The position numbers and the translations under genes were made by a program. The notes under the pieces are model-generated. The model did not search any database and was not told the origin of the DNA. It was given only the letters and a program-made list of their open reading frames with translations. Source: an uncultured Lachnospiraceae bacterium (GTDB lineage Bacteria > Bacillota > Clostridia > Lachnospirales > Lachnospiraceae). Taken from it: a stretch of DNA of 64,000 bases. The DNA is taken from positions 1-64,000 of the forward strand of contig CAJTWM010000015.1 of assembly GCA_910579805.1 (NCBI GenBank), written 5' to 3'. Of the stretch, positions 25,405 to 34,311 are shown piece by piece (positions within the stretch are counted from its first letter, which is position 1; each line of letters begins with the position of its first letter).

Positions 25405-26529
25405 ATGAAGAGATGGAAGGCGCTTATCCTCGTATCGATATCCGTACTGGCTTTGTCCGGCTGCGGAAAAAAAGAGGGGACGGATAAAAAGACGCCTGAG
25501 ACGGCAGGGATACCGCCCATCGAGCAGGCCGCAGAGCCAAATGACGTTACAGATGCGGAGGGTGAAAAACCGCCGGTGGAAGGGATGGTACACAGCAGGC
25601 TGACAAATGAATGGATAGACGGTGAATTGGCAGAAAAAAGACCGATTGCGGTCATGATCCCGAACGAGATCAGCGCGGTACCGCACTATGGGATCAGTTA
25701 TGCGGATATTTTGTACGAATGTAATGTAGAGGGCGAAATGACGCGCCTTATGGGAATTTTCGGCGATTGGGAGAATCTTGAAAAGATCGGTAACGTCCGC
25801 AGCGCAAGGGATTATTATATATACTGGTCTTTTGAATGGGATTCCATTTTGTGTCACTACGGCGGGCCGTTTTATATTGACGAGGTGATCAGCCGATCCA
25901 CTACGGATAATATTAACGGTACGGTTGCGGCAGAGGGAATCTATTTCAGGTCGACGGACAGGAACGCCCCGCATAACGCCTATATTTCTGCGGACGGTAT
26001 CAAACAGGCGGTACGCCAATACGATTATTCCACAGAATACAGAGATATGGCGGATGATAATCATTTTCAGTTTGCAAGCAAAGAGGAACCCAATACGCTG
26101 ACGCAGTACGAGGGTTCGGTAAGCGGGACTCTGATCGATCTGTCGGAATGCTATCCGAAGACAAAGTCTTATTTTAAGTATGATGAGTCAGACGGTCTGT
26201 ATTACCGGTATCAGCATCTTGCGGGAGGTTCGGACGGGCCGCATGTAGACGCATTAAATGACGAACAGCTTAAATTTAAGAACGTGATCGTGCAGTATAC
26301 CTATTATGAGACAAGAGACGCGCAGGGATATCTGGCATATAAATGTATTGATAATACAAGAGGCGGCTGGTTCTTTACCGAAGGCAGGGGGATCCACATC
26401 AACTGGATCAAGGAAAGCGACTACGGCGCCACAAGATACTATGACGATTTTGGAAATGAGATCACATTGAATACGGGAAAGACAATGATCCTGATCGTGG
26501 AGGACGGCGACGGATTCCATTTTGAATAA
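25405..26529 (+). CDS. DUF3048 lipoprotein (YerB-like)
   Basis: 374 residues. Lipobox LSGC (Cys20), a Glu/Pro-rich linker, then the two DUF3048 parts: RPIAVMIPNEISAVPHYGISYADILYECNVEGEMTRL with IGNVRSARDYYI, and the C-terminal FKNVIVQY, GGWFFTEGRGIHINW, GNEITLNTGKTMI. B. subtilis YerB is the named relative; the function is not established, but the C-terminal part resembles cell-wall-associated proteins. An externally anchored protein is certain from the lipobox. Control may involve the phased repeats upstream. Confidence 0.85.
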   Translation: MKRWKALILVSISVLALSGCGKKEGTDKKTPETAGIPPIEQAAEPNDVTDAEGEKPPVEGMVHSRLTNEWIDGELAEKRPIAVMIPNEISAVPHYGISYADILYECNVEGEMTRLMGIFGDWENLEKIGNVRSARDYYIYWSFEWDSILCHYGGPFYIDEVISRSTTDNINGTVAAEGIYFRSTDRNAPHNAYISADGIKQAVRQYDYSTEYRDMADDNHFQFASKEEPNTLTQYEGSVSGTLIDLSECYPKTKSYFKYDESDGLYYRYQHLAGGSDGPHVDALNDEQLKFKNVIVQYTYYETRDAQGYLAYKCIDNTRGGWFFTEGRGIHINWIKESDYGATRYYDDFGNEITLNTGKTMILIVEDGDGFHFE

Positions 26530-26534
26530 GAAAT

Positions 26535-26578
26535 AAAATGCGGAAATGCAGCAAAGATTTGCGGTGTTTCCGTATTTT
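26535..26578 (+). terminator. Terminator of the DUF3048 gene
   Basis: AAAATGCGGAAA pairs with TTTCCGTATTTT (one G-U) around a 20-base loop. Confidence 0.75.
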
Positions 26579-26613
26579 CATCTTTTCCGTTTTTATATTT
26601 TAGCTAAAACCGG

Positions 26614-26642
26614 TTGCCTTTCCGTGTCTGCTGTGTTACAAT
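26614..26642 (+). promoter_or_regulatory. Predicted promoter of the threonine operon
   Basis: TTGCCT (26614-26619) and TACAAT (26637-26642), 17 bp apart. The ~100-base leader has an imperfect GTGTCCG/CGGATAC hairpin but no T-box or leader peptide rich in Thr codons that I can see. Confidence 0.5.
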
Positions 26643-26746
26643 ATCTTTCGGTGAAAAACAAGTGTCCGCATATAGAGAACATGAAAAAACGAGTGTCTTT
26701 CGCACGGATACATATGGTTTAAATGCCGGAAAGGATATGGCGGTAT

Positions 26747-27190
26747 ATGGGAGAAACGGCAGGGTATTTTGTTGTCAGGCAGAAAGCAGTACCGGAGGTC
26801 TTGCTAAAAGTTGTGGAGGCGAAGCGGCTTTTGGAATCGGAAAAAGTCATGACGATACAGGAGGCGGTTGACAGGGTCGGTATCAGCAGGAGTTCGTTTT
26901 ATAAATATAAAGACGATATTTTCCAGTTTCACGACAGTTCTCAGGGAACGACGCTCACACTTACTTTTCAGATGGATGATGAGCCGGGACTTTTATCGGA
27001 CGTATTGAAGATCATTGCGGATTTCGGCGCCAATATTTTAACGATCCATCAGAGCATTCCGATCGGCGGGATCGCCTCTTTGAGTTTAAGCGTTCAGGTT
27101 TTGCCGACGACAGGGGATATTTCCAAAATGCTGGATGCGATGGAAAAGCAAAAAGGCGTGCATTATGTGAAGATCATTGCAAAAGAATAA
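26747..27190 (+). CDS. ACT-domain protein of the PheB/UPF0735 family
   Basis: 147 residues from the ATG at 26747, where the family N-terminus (YFVVRQKAVPEVLLKVVEAKRLL) begins; the frame is also open from 26723. A helix-turn-helix-like segment (TIQEAVDRVGISRSSFYKYKD) is followed by an ACT domain (DEPGLLSDVLKIIADFGANILTIHQSI). ACT domains bind amino acids. It sits 27 bp before hom, so it is probably a regulator or effector sensor of the threonine/methionine branch. A role in phenylalanine synthesis, once suggested by the PheB name, is not supported by this context. Confidence 0.85.
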   Translation: MGETAGYFVVRQKAVPEVLLKVVEAKRLLESEKVMTIQEAVDRVGISRSSFYKYKDDIFQFHDSSQGTTLTLTFQMDDEPGLLSDVLKIIADFGANILTIHQSIPIGGIASLSLSVQVLPTTGDISKMLDAMEKQKGVHYVKIIAKE

Positions 27191-27217
27191 ACAGAAAATA
27201 GAAGAGGAGTAATTATT

Positions 27218-28432
27218 ATGATTCAGGTAGCGGTATTTGGTTATGGAACGGTGGGAAGCGGCGTCGTAGAGGTCATTGAGAAAAATAAAGATATGATCAA
27301 TAAAAAGGCCGGAGACGGATTGAACATCAAATATGTTCTTGACTTAAGGGATTTTCCCGGAGATCCCGTTCAGGAAAAGCTGGTAAAGGACGTTACTATT
27401 ATTTTAGACGATCCCGAAGTGGATATTATCTGCGAAACAATGGGCGGCATCAATCCGGCGTATGATTTTACGAAACGCGCGTTGCTGAAGGGAAAAAGCG
27501 TGTGTACTTCCAATAAGGAGCTGGTTGCAAGCCATGGGCCGGAACTTTTGCGCCTTGCAAGGGAAAATAAATGTAATTATCTTTTTGAAGCGAGCGTGGG
27601 CGGCGGCATTCCGATCATCCGCCCTCTGAATTATTCTTTGACGGCGGAAAAGATCGACGGTATTACCGGCATTTTGAACGGGACTACGAATTATATACTG
27701 ACAAAGATGGACAGGGAAGGCGCGGATTTTGACGATGTATTGAAGGAGGCGCAGGAAAAGGGCTATGCGGAAAAGAATCCTGAAGCGGATGTGGAAGGAT
27801 ACGACGCCTGCCGTAAGATTGCGATCCTTTCTTCCCTTATGTGTTTAAAAAACGTGAAGTATGAAGACATCTATACGGAAGGGATCACAAAGATCACGGC
27901 GGCGGATTTTCTTTATGCAAAAGAAATGGATATGACGGTTAAGCTGCTTGCCATGAGTAAAAACGTGGGGAACGAATATTTTGCAATGGTGGCGCCGTTC
28001 CTGATTTCCAAAGAGCACCCGCTCTACAGCGTCAACGATGTATTCAATGCCGTTTTCGTACACGGGAATATGCTGGGGGATTCTATGTATTACGGGCGCG
28101 GCGCAGGAAAACTGCCCACAGCCAGCGCAGTAGTCTCCGATGTGATCGACTGTGCAAGACATATTGGCAAGACGGTTATGTGCCTGTGGGAAGACGAGGA
28201 TGTAAAGCTGGCGGATATCGGTCAGGTAAGCCGCAGATTTTTCGTGCGCGTGGATCAAAGTAAAGCGGATGAAGAAAAAGCAAAAGAGATCTTCGGTCAG
28301 GCGGTAATCGTAAGAATAGACGCCCTTTCGGGCGAATTTGGTCTGATCACGGAACCAATGACGGAAAAAGCATTCGGAGAAAAAGCGGAACAATTGGGCG
28401 CGGTGATCGGTAGGATACGTATTGAAGATTAA
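27218..28432 (+). CDS. hom: Homoserine dehydrogenase
   Basis: 404 residues. NAD(P)-binding FGYGTVGSGV, TSNKELVASHGPEL, EASVGGGIPIIRPL and the signature ILNGTTNYILTKM identify the enzyme, which reduces aspartate semialdehyde to homoserine. The C-terminal ~75 residues (RRFFVRVDQSKADEEKAKEIF) form a weakly conserved regulatory ACT-like part, suggesting threonine feedback. AGAGGAG precedes the ATG. It lies second in a four-gene operon with the ACT regulator, an ApgM-like kinase candidate and aspartate kinase. Confidence 0.96.
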   Translation: MIQVAVFGYGTVGSGVVEVIEKNKDMINKKAGDGLNIKYVLDLRDFPGDPVQEKLVKDVTIILDDPEVDIICETMGGINPAYDFTKRALLKGKSVCTSNKELVASHGPELLRLARENKCNYLFEASVGGGIPIIRPLNYSLTAEKIDGITGILNGTTNYILTKMDREGADFDDVLKEAQEKGYAEKNPEADVEGYDACRKIAILSSLMCLKNVKYEDIYTEGITKITAADFLYAKEMDMTVKLLAMSKNVGNEYFAMVAPFLISKEHPLYSVNDVFNAVFVHGNMLGDSMYYGRGAGKLPTASAVVSDVIDCARHIGKTVMCLWEDEDVKLADIGQVSRRFFVRVDQSKADEEKAKEIFGQAVIVRIDALSGEFGLITEPMTEKAFGEKAEQLGAVIGRIRIED

Positions 28433-28488
28433 TAAATCTATTTAAGGCATTGGCTCTTTTGAAAATATGCCATAGTGTGGAGGACTGT

Positions 28489-29724
28489 ATGAAATATGTA
28501 GTTGTGTTAGGCGACGGGATGGCAGACGAACCGATCGGGGAGCTGTCAGGGAAAACGCCGTTGGAATATGCGGAAACAGAAGCGATGGACGCTCTCAGTA
28601 AGAAAGCGGAGATCGGAATGGTGCATACCATACCGGAGGGGATGAAGCCGGGATCCGATACGGCAAATCTTTCCGTATTGGGATATGATCCGAAAAAATA
28701 TTATTCGGGGAGATCTCCTTTAGAAGCGCTCAGTATCGGCGTACCGATGAAAGATACGGATATTGCGCTCAGATGCAATATCGTTACGCTTTCGGAAGAA
28801 GACGTGCCTTTTGAGGAGAGAACGATCATCGATCATAGCTCGGACGAGATCAGTACGGAAGACTGTGCAGTATTGTTAGAAGCGGTAAGGAAGGAACTGG
28901 AGACGGACAGGTACCGTTTTTATCTTGGCACCAGTTACCGGCACTGCCTTATCTGGGATAGAGGGGAAGTAGTCGAACTTGTCCAGCCCCATGACGTGCT
29001 GGGTCAGGTCATCGGGCAATATTTGCCGAACGATCAGGCCTTATATGAGATGATGAAAAAAAGTTATGATATCTTGTCCTGCCATCCCTTAAATATAGAG
29101 CGTAAAAAACAGGGGCTGAATCCCGCAAACTGCTGCTGGTTCTGGGGAGCGGGAACAAAACCGATGCTTTCTTCTTTTGAAGAAAAGACCGGAAAGAAAG
29201 GAATGATGATCTCCGCAGTAGATCTGTTAAAAGGGATCGCCGTAGGGGCCGGAATGGGCGTGGCAAAGGTGGAAGGCGCCAACGGCGGGCTTCATACCAA
29301 TTACGAAGGAAAAACGGCGGCGGCAGTAAAGGCGCTTACCGAGGACGGTTATGACTTTGCTTATATCCATGTCGAAGCGCCGGACGAAATGGGGCATCAG
29401 GGAAGCGTGGAGAAAAAGGTAAAGGCGATAGAGTATTTAGACAGCAGAGTAATTGGTCCGTTAGTCGAGAGCCTAAAAGAAAAAAAGACGGACTTCCGGC
29501 TTTTGGTATTGCCGGATCATCCAACCCCGATCCGCGTTAGGACGCATACGGCGGACAGCGTTCCTTATATGCTTTATGACAGCACAAGGGAAGAAGAGCA
29601 TAAGTGGAATTATAATGAAAAAGAAGCGGAAGAAAGCGGCAACCGTATTGACAGAGGTCATGAGATCATAGACTATCTGTTTTCAGGATCGGGAGCTGGC
29701 CGGCTGCATGACGATAATATTTGA
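28489..29724 (+). CDS. ApgM-family protein, probable homoserine kinase
   Basis: 411 residues from the ATG at 28489 (GGAGGA upstream). Alkaline-phosphatase-superfamily signatures of cofactor-independent phosphoglycerate mutase, archaeal type: VVLGDGMADEPI (metal Asp), GSDTANLSVLGYDP, HVEAPDEMGHQG and LPDHPTPIRVRTHTADSVP. A branch of this family has been proposed to be the homoserine kinase in organisms without ThrB. Its place between hom and aspartate kinase supports that role strongly over glycolysis. Which phosphoryl donor is used cannot be told. Confidence 0.88.
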   Translation: MKYVVVLGDGMADEPIGELSGKTPLEYAETEAMDALSKKAEIGMVHTIPEGMKPGSDTANLSVLGYDPKKYYSGRSPLEALSIGVPMKDTDIALRCNIVTLSEEDVPFEERTIIDHSSDEISTEDCAVLLEAVRKELETDRYRFYLGTSYRHCLIWDRGEVVELVQPHDVLGQVIGQYLPNDQALYEMMKKSYDILSCHPLNIERKKQGLNPANCCWFWGAGTKPMLSSFEEKTGKKGMMISAVDLLKGIAVGAGMGVAKVEGANGGLHTNYEGKTAAAVKALTEDGYDFAYIHVEAPDEMGHQGSVEKKVKAIEYLDSRVIGPLVESLKEKKTDFRLLVLPDHPTPIRVRTHTADSVPYMLYDSTREEEHKWNYNEKEAEESGNRIDRGHEIIDYLFSGSGAGRLHDDNI

Positions 29725-29750
29725 AATATGTGATTATGAGGAGAAGCAGG

Positions 29751-31070
29751 ATGAGAAAAGTTGTAAAATTTGGCGGAAGTTCTTTGGCGAGCGCAGAGCA
29801 GTTTAAAAAAGCAAAAGAAATTATATGTGCCGACAGCGAAAGGAAGTTTGTAGTTCCGTCGGCGCCGGGAAAGAGGAATGCAAAGGACACCAAAGTTACG
29901 GATATGCTGTATGCATGTTACGAAACGGCAGAGAAGGGAGAAGATTTTAAGCCCCAGCTAAAAGCGATCAAGGCGCGTTACGAGGAGATCATAAGCGGCC
30001 TTTCCCTGACATTATCGTTAGACAGTGAATTCAAAACGATAGAAGGCAATTTTAAGAAAAAAGCCGGAAGGGATTATGCGGCCTCCAGAGGCGAGTACTT
30101 AAACGGTATCATTATGGCGCATTATCTGAAATATACATTTGTAGATCCGGCAGAGGTTATTTTCTTTGACGAAGACGGGGAATTTGATGCGGATAAAACA
30201 AACGCCGTCTTGTCCGAAAGACTGGAAAAAACAGAACGTGCGGTGATCCCGGGATTTTACGGATCTCTTCCGGACGGCACGGTACATACTTTTTCAAGAG
30301 GCGGTTCGGATGTTACGGGGTCTATCGTGGCCAAAGCGGTCAAAGCGGACGTATACGAGAACTGGACCGATGTGTCGGGATTCTTGATTGCGGATCCGAG
30401 GATCATAGAAAATCCCGAGGGAATCGAAACCATTACCTATCGCGAACTGCGGGAGCTTTCCTATATGGGGGCGGGCGTATTTCATGAAGATGCGATCTTT
30501 CCGGTCCGGAAAGAAGGAATTCCGATCAATATCCGTAATACCAACGCGCCGGAGGACAACGGAACATGGATCGTGGGCAGCACTTGTCAGAAGTCCAAAT
30601 ATGTTATTACCGGTATTGCCGGAAAGAAAGGCTTCTGCGCAATCAATATTGAAAAAGATATGATGAATGCGGAGATTGGTTTTGGCAGAAAAGTATTACA
30701 GGCGTTTGAAGACAACGGCATATCTTTTGAGCATGTGCCGTCGGGTATCGACACAATGACGATATTTGTCCATCAGGATGAGTTCATCCATAAGGAACAG
30801 AAAGTGGTGGGAAGCCTTCACCGGCTTGCCAATCCGGATTCTATTGATATCGAATCCGACCTTGCCCTGATTGCAGTCGTAGGGCGCGGGATGCGTGCGA
30901 CAAGGGGAACGGCGGGCAGGATCTTCTCCGCGCTGGCGCACGTTAACGTCAATGTCAAGATGATCGATCAGGGTTCCAGCGAGCTGAACATCATCATCGG
31001 GGTTGCAAATAATGATTTTGAGACGGCGATCAAGGCGATCTATGATATTTTTGTAGTATCGCAGCTTTGA
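29751..31070 (+). CDS. lysC: Aspartate kinase
   Basis: 439 residues from the ATG at 29751 (GGAGAAGCAGG upstream), 26 bp after the previous stop. Kinase signatures KFGGSSLAS at the N-terminus, TFSRGGSDVTGSI and DPRIIENPEGIETI; two C-terminal ACT domains (residues ~300-439, with EKDMMNAEIGFGRKVLQAFEDNGISFEHVPSGID and VNVKMIDQGSSELNIIIGV). It makes aspartyl phosphate, the first step toward lysine, threonine and methionine. Because it is the last gene of the threonine operon, it is likely the threonine-controlled isozyme; that is inference. Confidence 0.95.
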   Translation: MRKVVKFGGSSLASAEQFKKAKEIICADSERKFVVPSAPGKRNAKDTKVTDMLYACYETAEKGEDFKPQLKAIKARYEEIISGLSLTLSLDSEFKTIEGNFKKKAGRDYAASRGEYLNGIIMAHYLKYTFVDPAEVIFFDEDGEFDADKTNAVLSERLEKTERAVIPGFYGSLPDGTVHTFSRGGSDVTGSIVAKAVKADVYENWTDVSGFLIADPRIIENPEGIETITYRELRELSYMGAGVFHEDAIFPVRKEGIPINIRNTNAPEDNGTWIVGSTCQKSKYVITGIAGKKGFCAINIEKDMMNAEIGFGRKVLQAFEDNGISFEHVPSGIDTMTIFVHQDEFIHKEQKVVGSLHRLANPDSIDIESDLALIAVVGRGMRATRGTAGRIFSALAHVNVNVKMIDQGSSELNIIIGVANNDFETAIKAIYDIFVVSQL

Positions 31071-31106
31071 CGGTCCGTATGGAAATATCGAATCATCAGA
31101 AAAATA

Positions 31107-31155
31107 AAAACGAACGGCGGTTCAGCATCTATCCGGCTGAACCGCCGTTCGTTTT
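31107..31155 (+). terminator. Terminator of the threonine operon
   Basis: AAAACGAACGGCGGTTCAGC pairs perfectly with GCTGAACCGCCGTTCGTTTT over 20 bases around a 9-base loop; it can act in both directions. Confidence 0.93.
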
Positions 31156-31283
31156 ACATTCCGTTATCTGTCTATATTTGGTTTTTATCAATCCGGTTTA
31201 TACAGAACATTTTTGGATTTTGTGCTATCTTGTCATCTTATAAACGGCTTTTATCGTTTATTGATCCCAACGGCATTCCCATG

Positions 31284-31766
31284 TTAATGATGCCTGCCGT
31301 GATGGCGGCCATGATGCCCTCCGTTGGATGTTCCGGTATTATTGCTGTTTACGGAATTATTAGGGCAGCTCCATGTATCATGATTTGTACTGTAGGGGCA
31401 GTGCTCTCCGGCAGCATGGTTGTCGCAGATGCCGTCTCCGTTATTATCCACATATCCGGTGCAGGAAGTATTGGCGCCGGCATGGTGGTTGTTGCAGCTG
31501 TCACAGATGCCGTCGTTGTTAGTGTCCGCAAATCCTGTACAGGAAGTATTGTCGCTGGTATGAGCCAGTCCGCAGTTATCACAGAATCCGTTCCCGTCCG
31601 CATCAATGTAGCGGCAGGCGGGAGTATCGTAACGGACAGCCTGACTGCCGGCCGTTTGGGAAAAACCGGTTTTCACTTCATTGGTATAAGCACCGGTAAA
31701 TCCTGATGCAGCGCCCATGCTCAGAGCCAAAGCAATAGTTACAATACCTGTCAATACTTTTTCCAT
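31284..31766 (-). CDS. Small secreted protein with Asp/Asn/Cys calcium-loop repeats and a His-rich tail
   Basis: 160 residues. A signal peptide (residues 1-21, ALSMGAASG) is followed by three EF-loop-like repeats: YIDADGNGFCDNCG, FADTNNDGICDSC and YVDNNGDGICDNH, resembling calcium-binding thrombospondin type 3 or dockerin-like loops, each with paired cysteines. The tail is Asn/Gly/Ser-rich and ends in GGHHGRHHGRHH, a likely metal-binding patch. No enzyme domain is present. Secreted, metal-binding; the role is unknown. Single gene with GGAGAGGAT ahead of the ATG. Confidence 0.75.
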   Translation of the reverse strand: MEKVLTGIVTIALALSMGAASGFTGAYTNEVKTGFSQTAGSQAVRYDTPACRYIDADGNGFCDNCGLAHTSDNTSCTGFADTNNDGICDSCNNHHAGANTSCTGYVDNNGDGICDNHAAGEHCPYSTNHDTWSCPNNSVNSNNTGTSNGGHHGRHHGRHH

Positions 31767-32076
31767 GTGATCCTCTCCTTTTGATAAAATACAATGAATA
31801 GTTTACAATTAGTTCCATTGGTCATTACTGACATTGTATCCCATATATCTATATATGTAAATACGGATAAATTATTATTTTAACTTATTTTAACTTATTC
31901 CCGGCATGTATAGTTTAGCTGGAGCAGTTTTTAAACATCTCGGGAAGAAATAAACGGAAAGGATGTGATATGTTGTGAACTGTAGATGTAACATTTCTGG
32001 AAAATGCAGTATTTTAGCGGCAATGGGCATATGCTAAAATACAACATATGCGGATGGATCATTTGTGGTGAATGGA

Positions 32077-32168
32077 AATTTGCATACCATCGGGAAAGCG
32101 ATTGCCTGATTCCTAATCTCAAACTTTCGGATACAACGGAGTATCAGATCGGGAAGTATGGACAGTTT
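32077..32168 (+). pseudogene. TnpV remnant (transposon-encoded protein fragment)
   Basis: A ~30-codon stretch reads FAYHRESDCLIPNLKL...YQIGKYGQ, matching the N-terminal part of TnpV proteins (typically TYxxxGDYLIPDLxLP..IGxYGQ) carried by clostridial transposons and conjugative elements. The match breaks off after KYGQ and no start or remaining domain is visible. It is the only trace of the element here; the rest of 31767-32389 is AT-rich with a 9-bp inverted repeat (TATTTTAGC / GCTAAAATA, 32010-32041) and no gene. Confidence 0.5.
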
Positions 32169-32390
32169 CCTTTAGTGTTGTTTTTGTTTTAAGTTTTGTA
32201 TCAGGATGTATCTTACAAGCGTATTTTCCTCATAGACCGGAAGGGAGGAGAGGGAGTGAAGGTTTATATGAGGATTCTGTCAAACGGATCAAAAAAATAC
32301 CTGTCTTGATTTTCGGAGATAAAATGTTTATACTTGGTTTTATAAGATATACAGAGGCGGTAAAAGTAATCATATTCATTGGGTTTGCGC

Positions 32391-32480
32391 TGCAGAGCGG
32401 CATGACGGGAAGGCTGGAAGGAAAGGTACTTTCCTTCTCCCTGATCTGGGCATCTGCCGGAGCGGACAGATGGGAGCAAA
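32391..32480 (+). repeat. Hairpin/Shine-Dalgarno repeat, copy D, fused to a start codon
   Basis: A degenerate first hairpin (GCTGCAGAGCGGCATGACGGGAAG), then a perfect hairpin 2 GAAGGAAAG-GTA-CTTTCCTTC (32417-32437), TCCCTGATCTGGGC, hairpin 1 ATCTGCC...GGACAGAT, and GGGAG at 32472-32476 five bases before the ATG at 32482. The hairpin 2 stem has a sequence different from other copies but is fully paired, which is evidence of selection for structure. Confidence 0.75.
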
Positions 32481-32481
32481 A

Positions 32482-33153
32482 ATGAAAAAGATCGTTGCGG
32501 TAGTAATCGTTTTATTCAGCGTAGTTTTGTGGGGATGCGGAAACGGATCGTCCAAAGAAGAAACCGGCAGCCGGAGTGAGTCTGTATCCGGACGGGAAAA
32601 AACGGATTTACAGAACGGGTCAGGATCGGAACCGGAGACAGAAGCATCCGGCCATACAGACGATGGCAGAGCAGAAGAGGAGACGGCTGCCATACAAAAC
32701 GAAAGCAGTTTTGAAGAGGAGAGTCATGCAGATCCGGATCATGTGCCTGAAAAAGCAGTTCAGGGAGGCGCGTGCGGTGAAATCTCCGTGCTGCTGCCTG
32801 ACGGGTGGATCTATGAAAAGTGTCCGGCAGACAGCGGTCAACTGATCGCCGGAACGTACGGAATCCATTTCTACCCCGAAGAGGCGCAGGAGGGATATAT
32901 TGAGCTTGCTTACGAGGATTTTTTCGGTGTCTGCGGAACCGGATTAAAGACGGAAGAGACGACGATAGCGGGTAGTACGGCCAAAATCGGGACGTATGAC
33001 GATCACGAATATTGGAATTTCATTATTTTTGAAGGAGAAAAGGAAGGGATCATCGCAGTTACATATTTACCAGAAAGCTGGTGGGAAGAGTACGGCGATC
33101 AGGCTTTGGAGATTCTGGATACGGTATCTTTCGATCAAAGTGCGAAAGAGTGA
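32482..33153 (+). CDS. Hypothetical lipoprotein
   Basis: 223 residues from the ATG at 32482. Lipobox LWGC (Cys19), then a long acidic Ser/Glu-rich linker to about residue 100, then a compact domain of ~120 residues (GEISVLLPDGWIYEKCPADS, GTYGIHFYPEEAQEGYIELAYEDFFGVCGTGL, VTYLPESWWEEYGDQALEILDTV) that resembles small extracellular beta-sandwich domains but that I cannot name. The ribosome site is supplied by the hairpin repeat directly upstream. Converges with the GNAT-like gene on the other strand. Confidence 0.7.
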   Translation: MKKIVAVVIVLFSVVLWGCGNGSSKEETGSRSESVSGREKTDLQNGSGSEPETEASGHTDDGRAEEETAAIQNESSFEEESHADPDHVPEKAVQGGACGEISVLLPDGWIYEKCPADSGQLIAGTYGIHFYPEEAQEGYIELAYEDFFGVCGTGLKTEETTIAGSTAKIGTYDDHEYWNFIIFEGEKEGIIAVTYLPESWWEEYGDQALEILDTVSFDQSAKE

Positions 33154-33185
33154 AGACATTGTGATCCGGATGCGGAATCCTGCGG

Positions 33186-33983
33186 TTATTCCCGCAAGAT
33201 TCCTTTTGACCAGCCTATTTTCTTTCCTTCAATCAGATAGCGTTTCATACTTGCCTGTAAGCTTGTATTTTCGGGCAGGTTTTCCGAAATATCATGAAAA
33301 CCCGGAAATACCCAATCCAGTACGGCCGTACTTCCATAATCGGTTTCGGTTATGTCAAATAATTTTTGAAATGCCAAAATATTGGATCCGTCAGGTAATA
33401 TATTTTTTAGGGCCGGAGATAACAGCCATGATTCGCACCGCATTTCCAGATTTTCCCATAGCGGATAATATTGCCGGCAAAAATCTTGAAACAGAGAAAG
33501 GGAACTTTGGACGGACTGCGGCGAAAGATCCGCGTCGGACGGTATATGGATCTGAATGCATTCTTCCTTTTCGTATTCATATTCTAAAGCGCCGATCCGG
33601 TATTCCCGCAGCGATAACTGCCGGGGAAACCACCAGCCCCATGGAAATCGGTAACAGCCATAAGTTTTGTGGTGTTCCGATAAAAACCGGGTACAGAATT
33701 TCATTGTATCCGTAAAAATGGATACGGGAATCCCCTTTTTTTGATATTCCCCGAAAGATAGTATTGCAATATTTAAGTCTTCCCATAATGTTTTGATACC
33801 GTCAGGATCTTCACCTACATGATCCGAAATCATTTTATCTAATTTTTCCACGATTTCTTTGTCGTTTATCAGATCCTCCCGGCTGATGCGGAACCTATCC
33901 TTTTTGGTCCCGGCATAGGCGTTTAATTCCTGTATTACCTCGTCAGGCAGTTCCAAAAGTTCGTATAATCTGCTGTGTTCCAT
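33186..33983 (-). CDS. Acyltransferase domain protein (GNAT-like C-terminal family)
   Basis: 265 residues from the ATG at 33983, which has AGGAGGGA upstream; the frame is open further to 34106 without a site. The block FPWGWWFPRQLSLREYRIGALEYE with a following IHIPSDADL is the hallmark of a GNAT-like family found as stand-alone acyltransferase-domain proteins in Clostridia. The N-terminal ~100 residues are helical. Substrate unknown. Single gene; the upstream ~100 bp overlap an AT-rich accessory stretch. Confidence 0.68.
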   Translation of the reverse strand: MEHSRLYELLELPDEVIQELNAYAGTKKDRFRISREDLINDKEIVEKLDKMISDHVGEDPDGIKTLWEDLNIAILSFGEYQKKGIPVSIFTDTMKFCTRFLSEHHKTYGCYRFPWGWWFPRQLSLREYRIGALEYEYEKEECIQIHIPSDADLSPQSVQSSLSLFQDFCRQYYPLWENLEMRCESWLLSPALKNILPDGSNILAFQKLFDITETDYGSTAVLDWVFPGFHDISENLPENTSLQASMKRYLIEGKKIGWSKGILRE

Positions 33984-34231
33984 GTTCCCTCCTGTAAGCT
34001 CCGGAGCGGAAAAGCGATCTTTGATTTTGAACGGACGGTTTTCTGAAATACCGGAACTTGTTTTTTCATTTATAAGTATATTACCATAAGCCGGCCGCAT
34101 TGTCATTCGCTGTCAAACGGAAAACCATAAGTGTGAATAAGCAGAGTCGTTCTTTGGGTCTGCGCCATATATGAAAATAGGGAGAAGGCTGCCGGGCGTC
34201 CTGCAAGCGACAGAAGATAACAGAAAAATAC

Positions 34232-34245
34232 GACAAATATCGACA
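34232..34245. promoter_or_regulatory. 14-bp operator-like word, distal copy
   Basis: GACAAATATCGACA here is repeated exactly at 34314-34327, where it overlaps the -35 of the strong promoter. The 82-bp distance would allow looping by a repressor. Confidence 0.45.
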
Positions 34246-34311
34246 AAATGCTGAAAAAACCATGGAAGAAATTGTAAAATAAAAAAATAAAAATATTTTT
34301 CAAAAAATGTA

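Noticed and set aside
25360..26064. Long minus-strand ORF of 234 codons opposite the DUF3048 gene
   Set aside because: It is a mirror of a strongly recognisable plus-strand lipoprotein gene; its protein is Arg/Ile/Phe-rich with no domain and no ribosome site.
26650..26746. T-box or amino-acid leader before the threonine operon
   Set aside because: No T-box core or specifier domain, and no short ORF rich in Thr or Met codons.
32160..32481. An open frame with a lipobox-like VLSFVSGC upstream of the repeat copy D
   Set aside because: It has no start codon in frame and runs through the hairpin repeat out of frame with the real lipoprotein gene.
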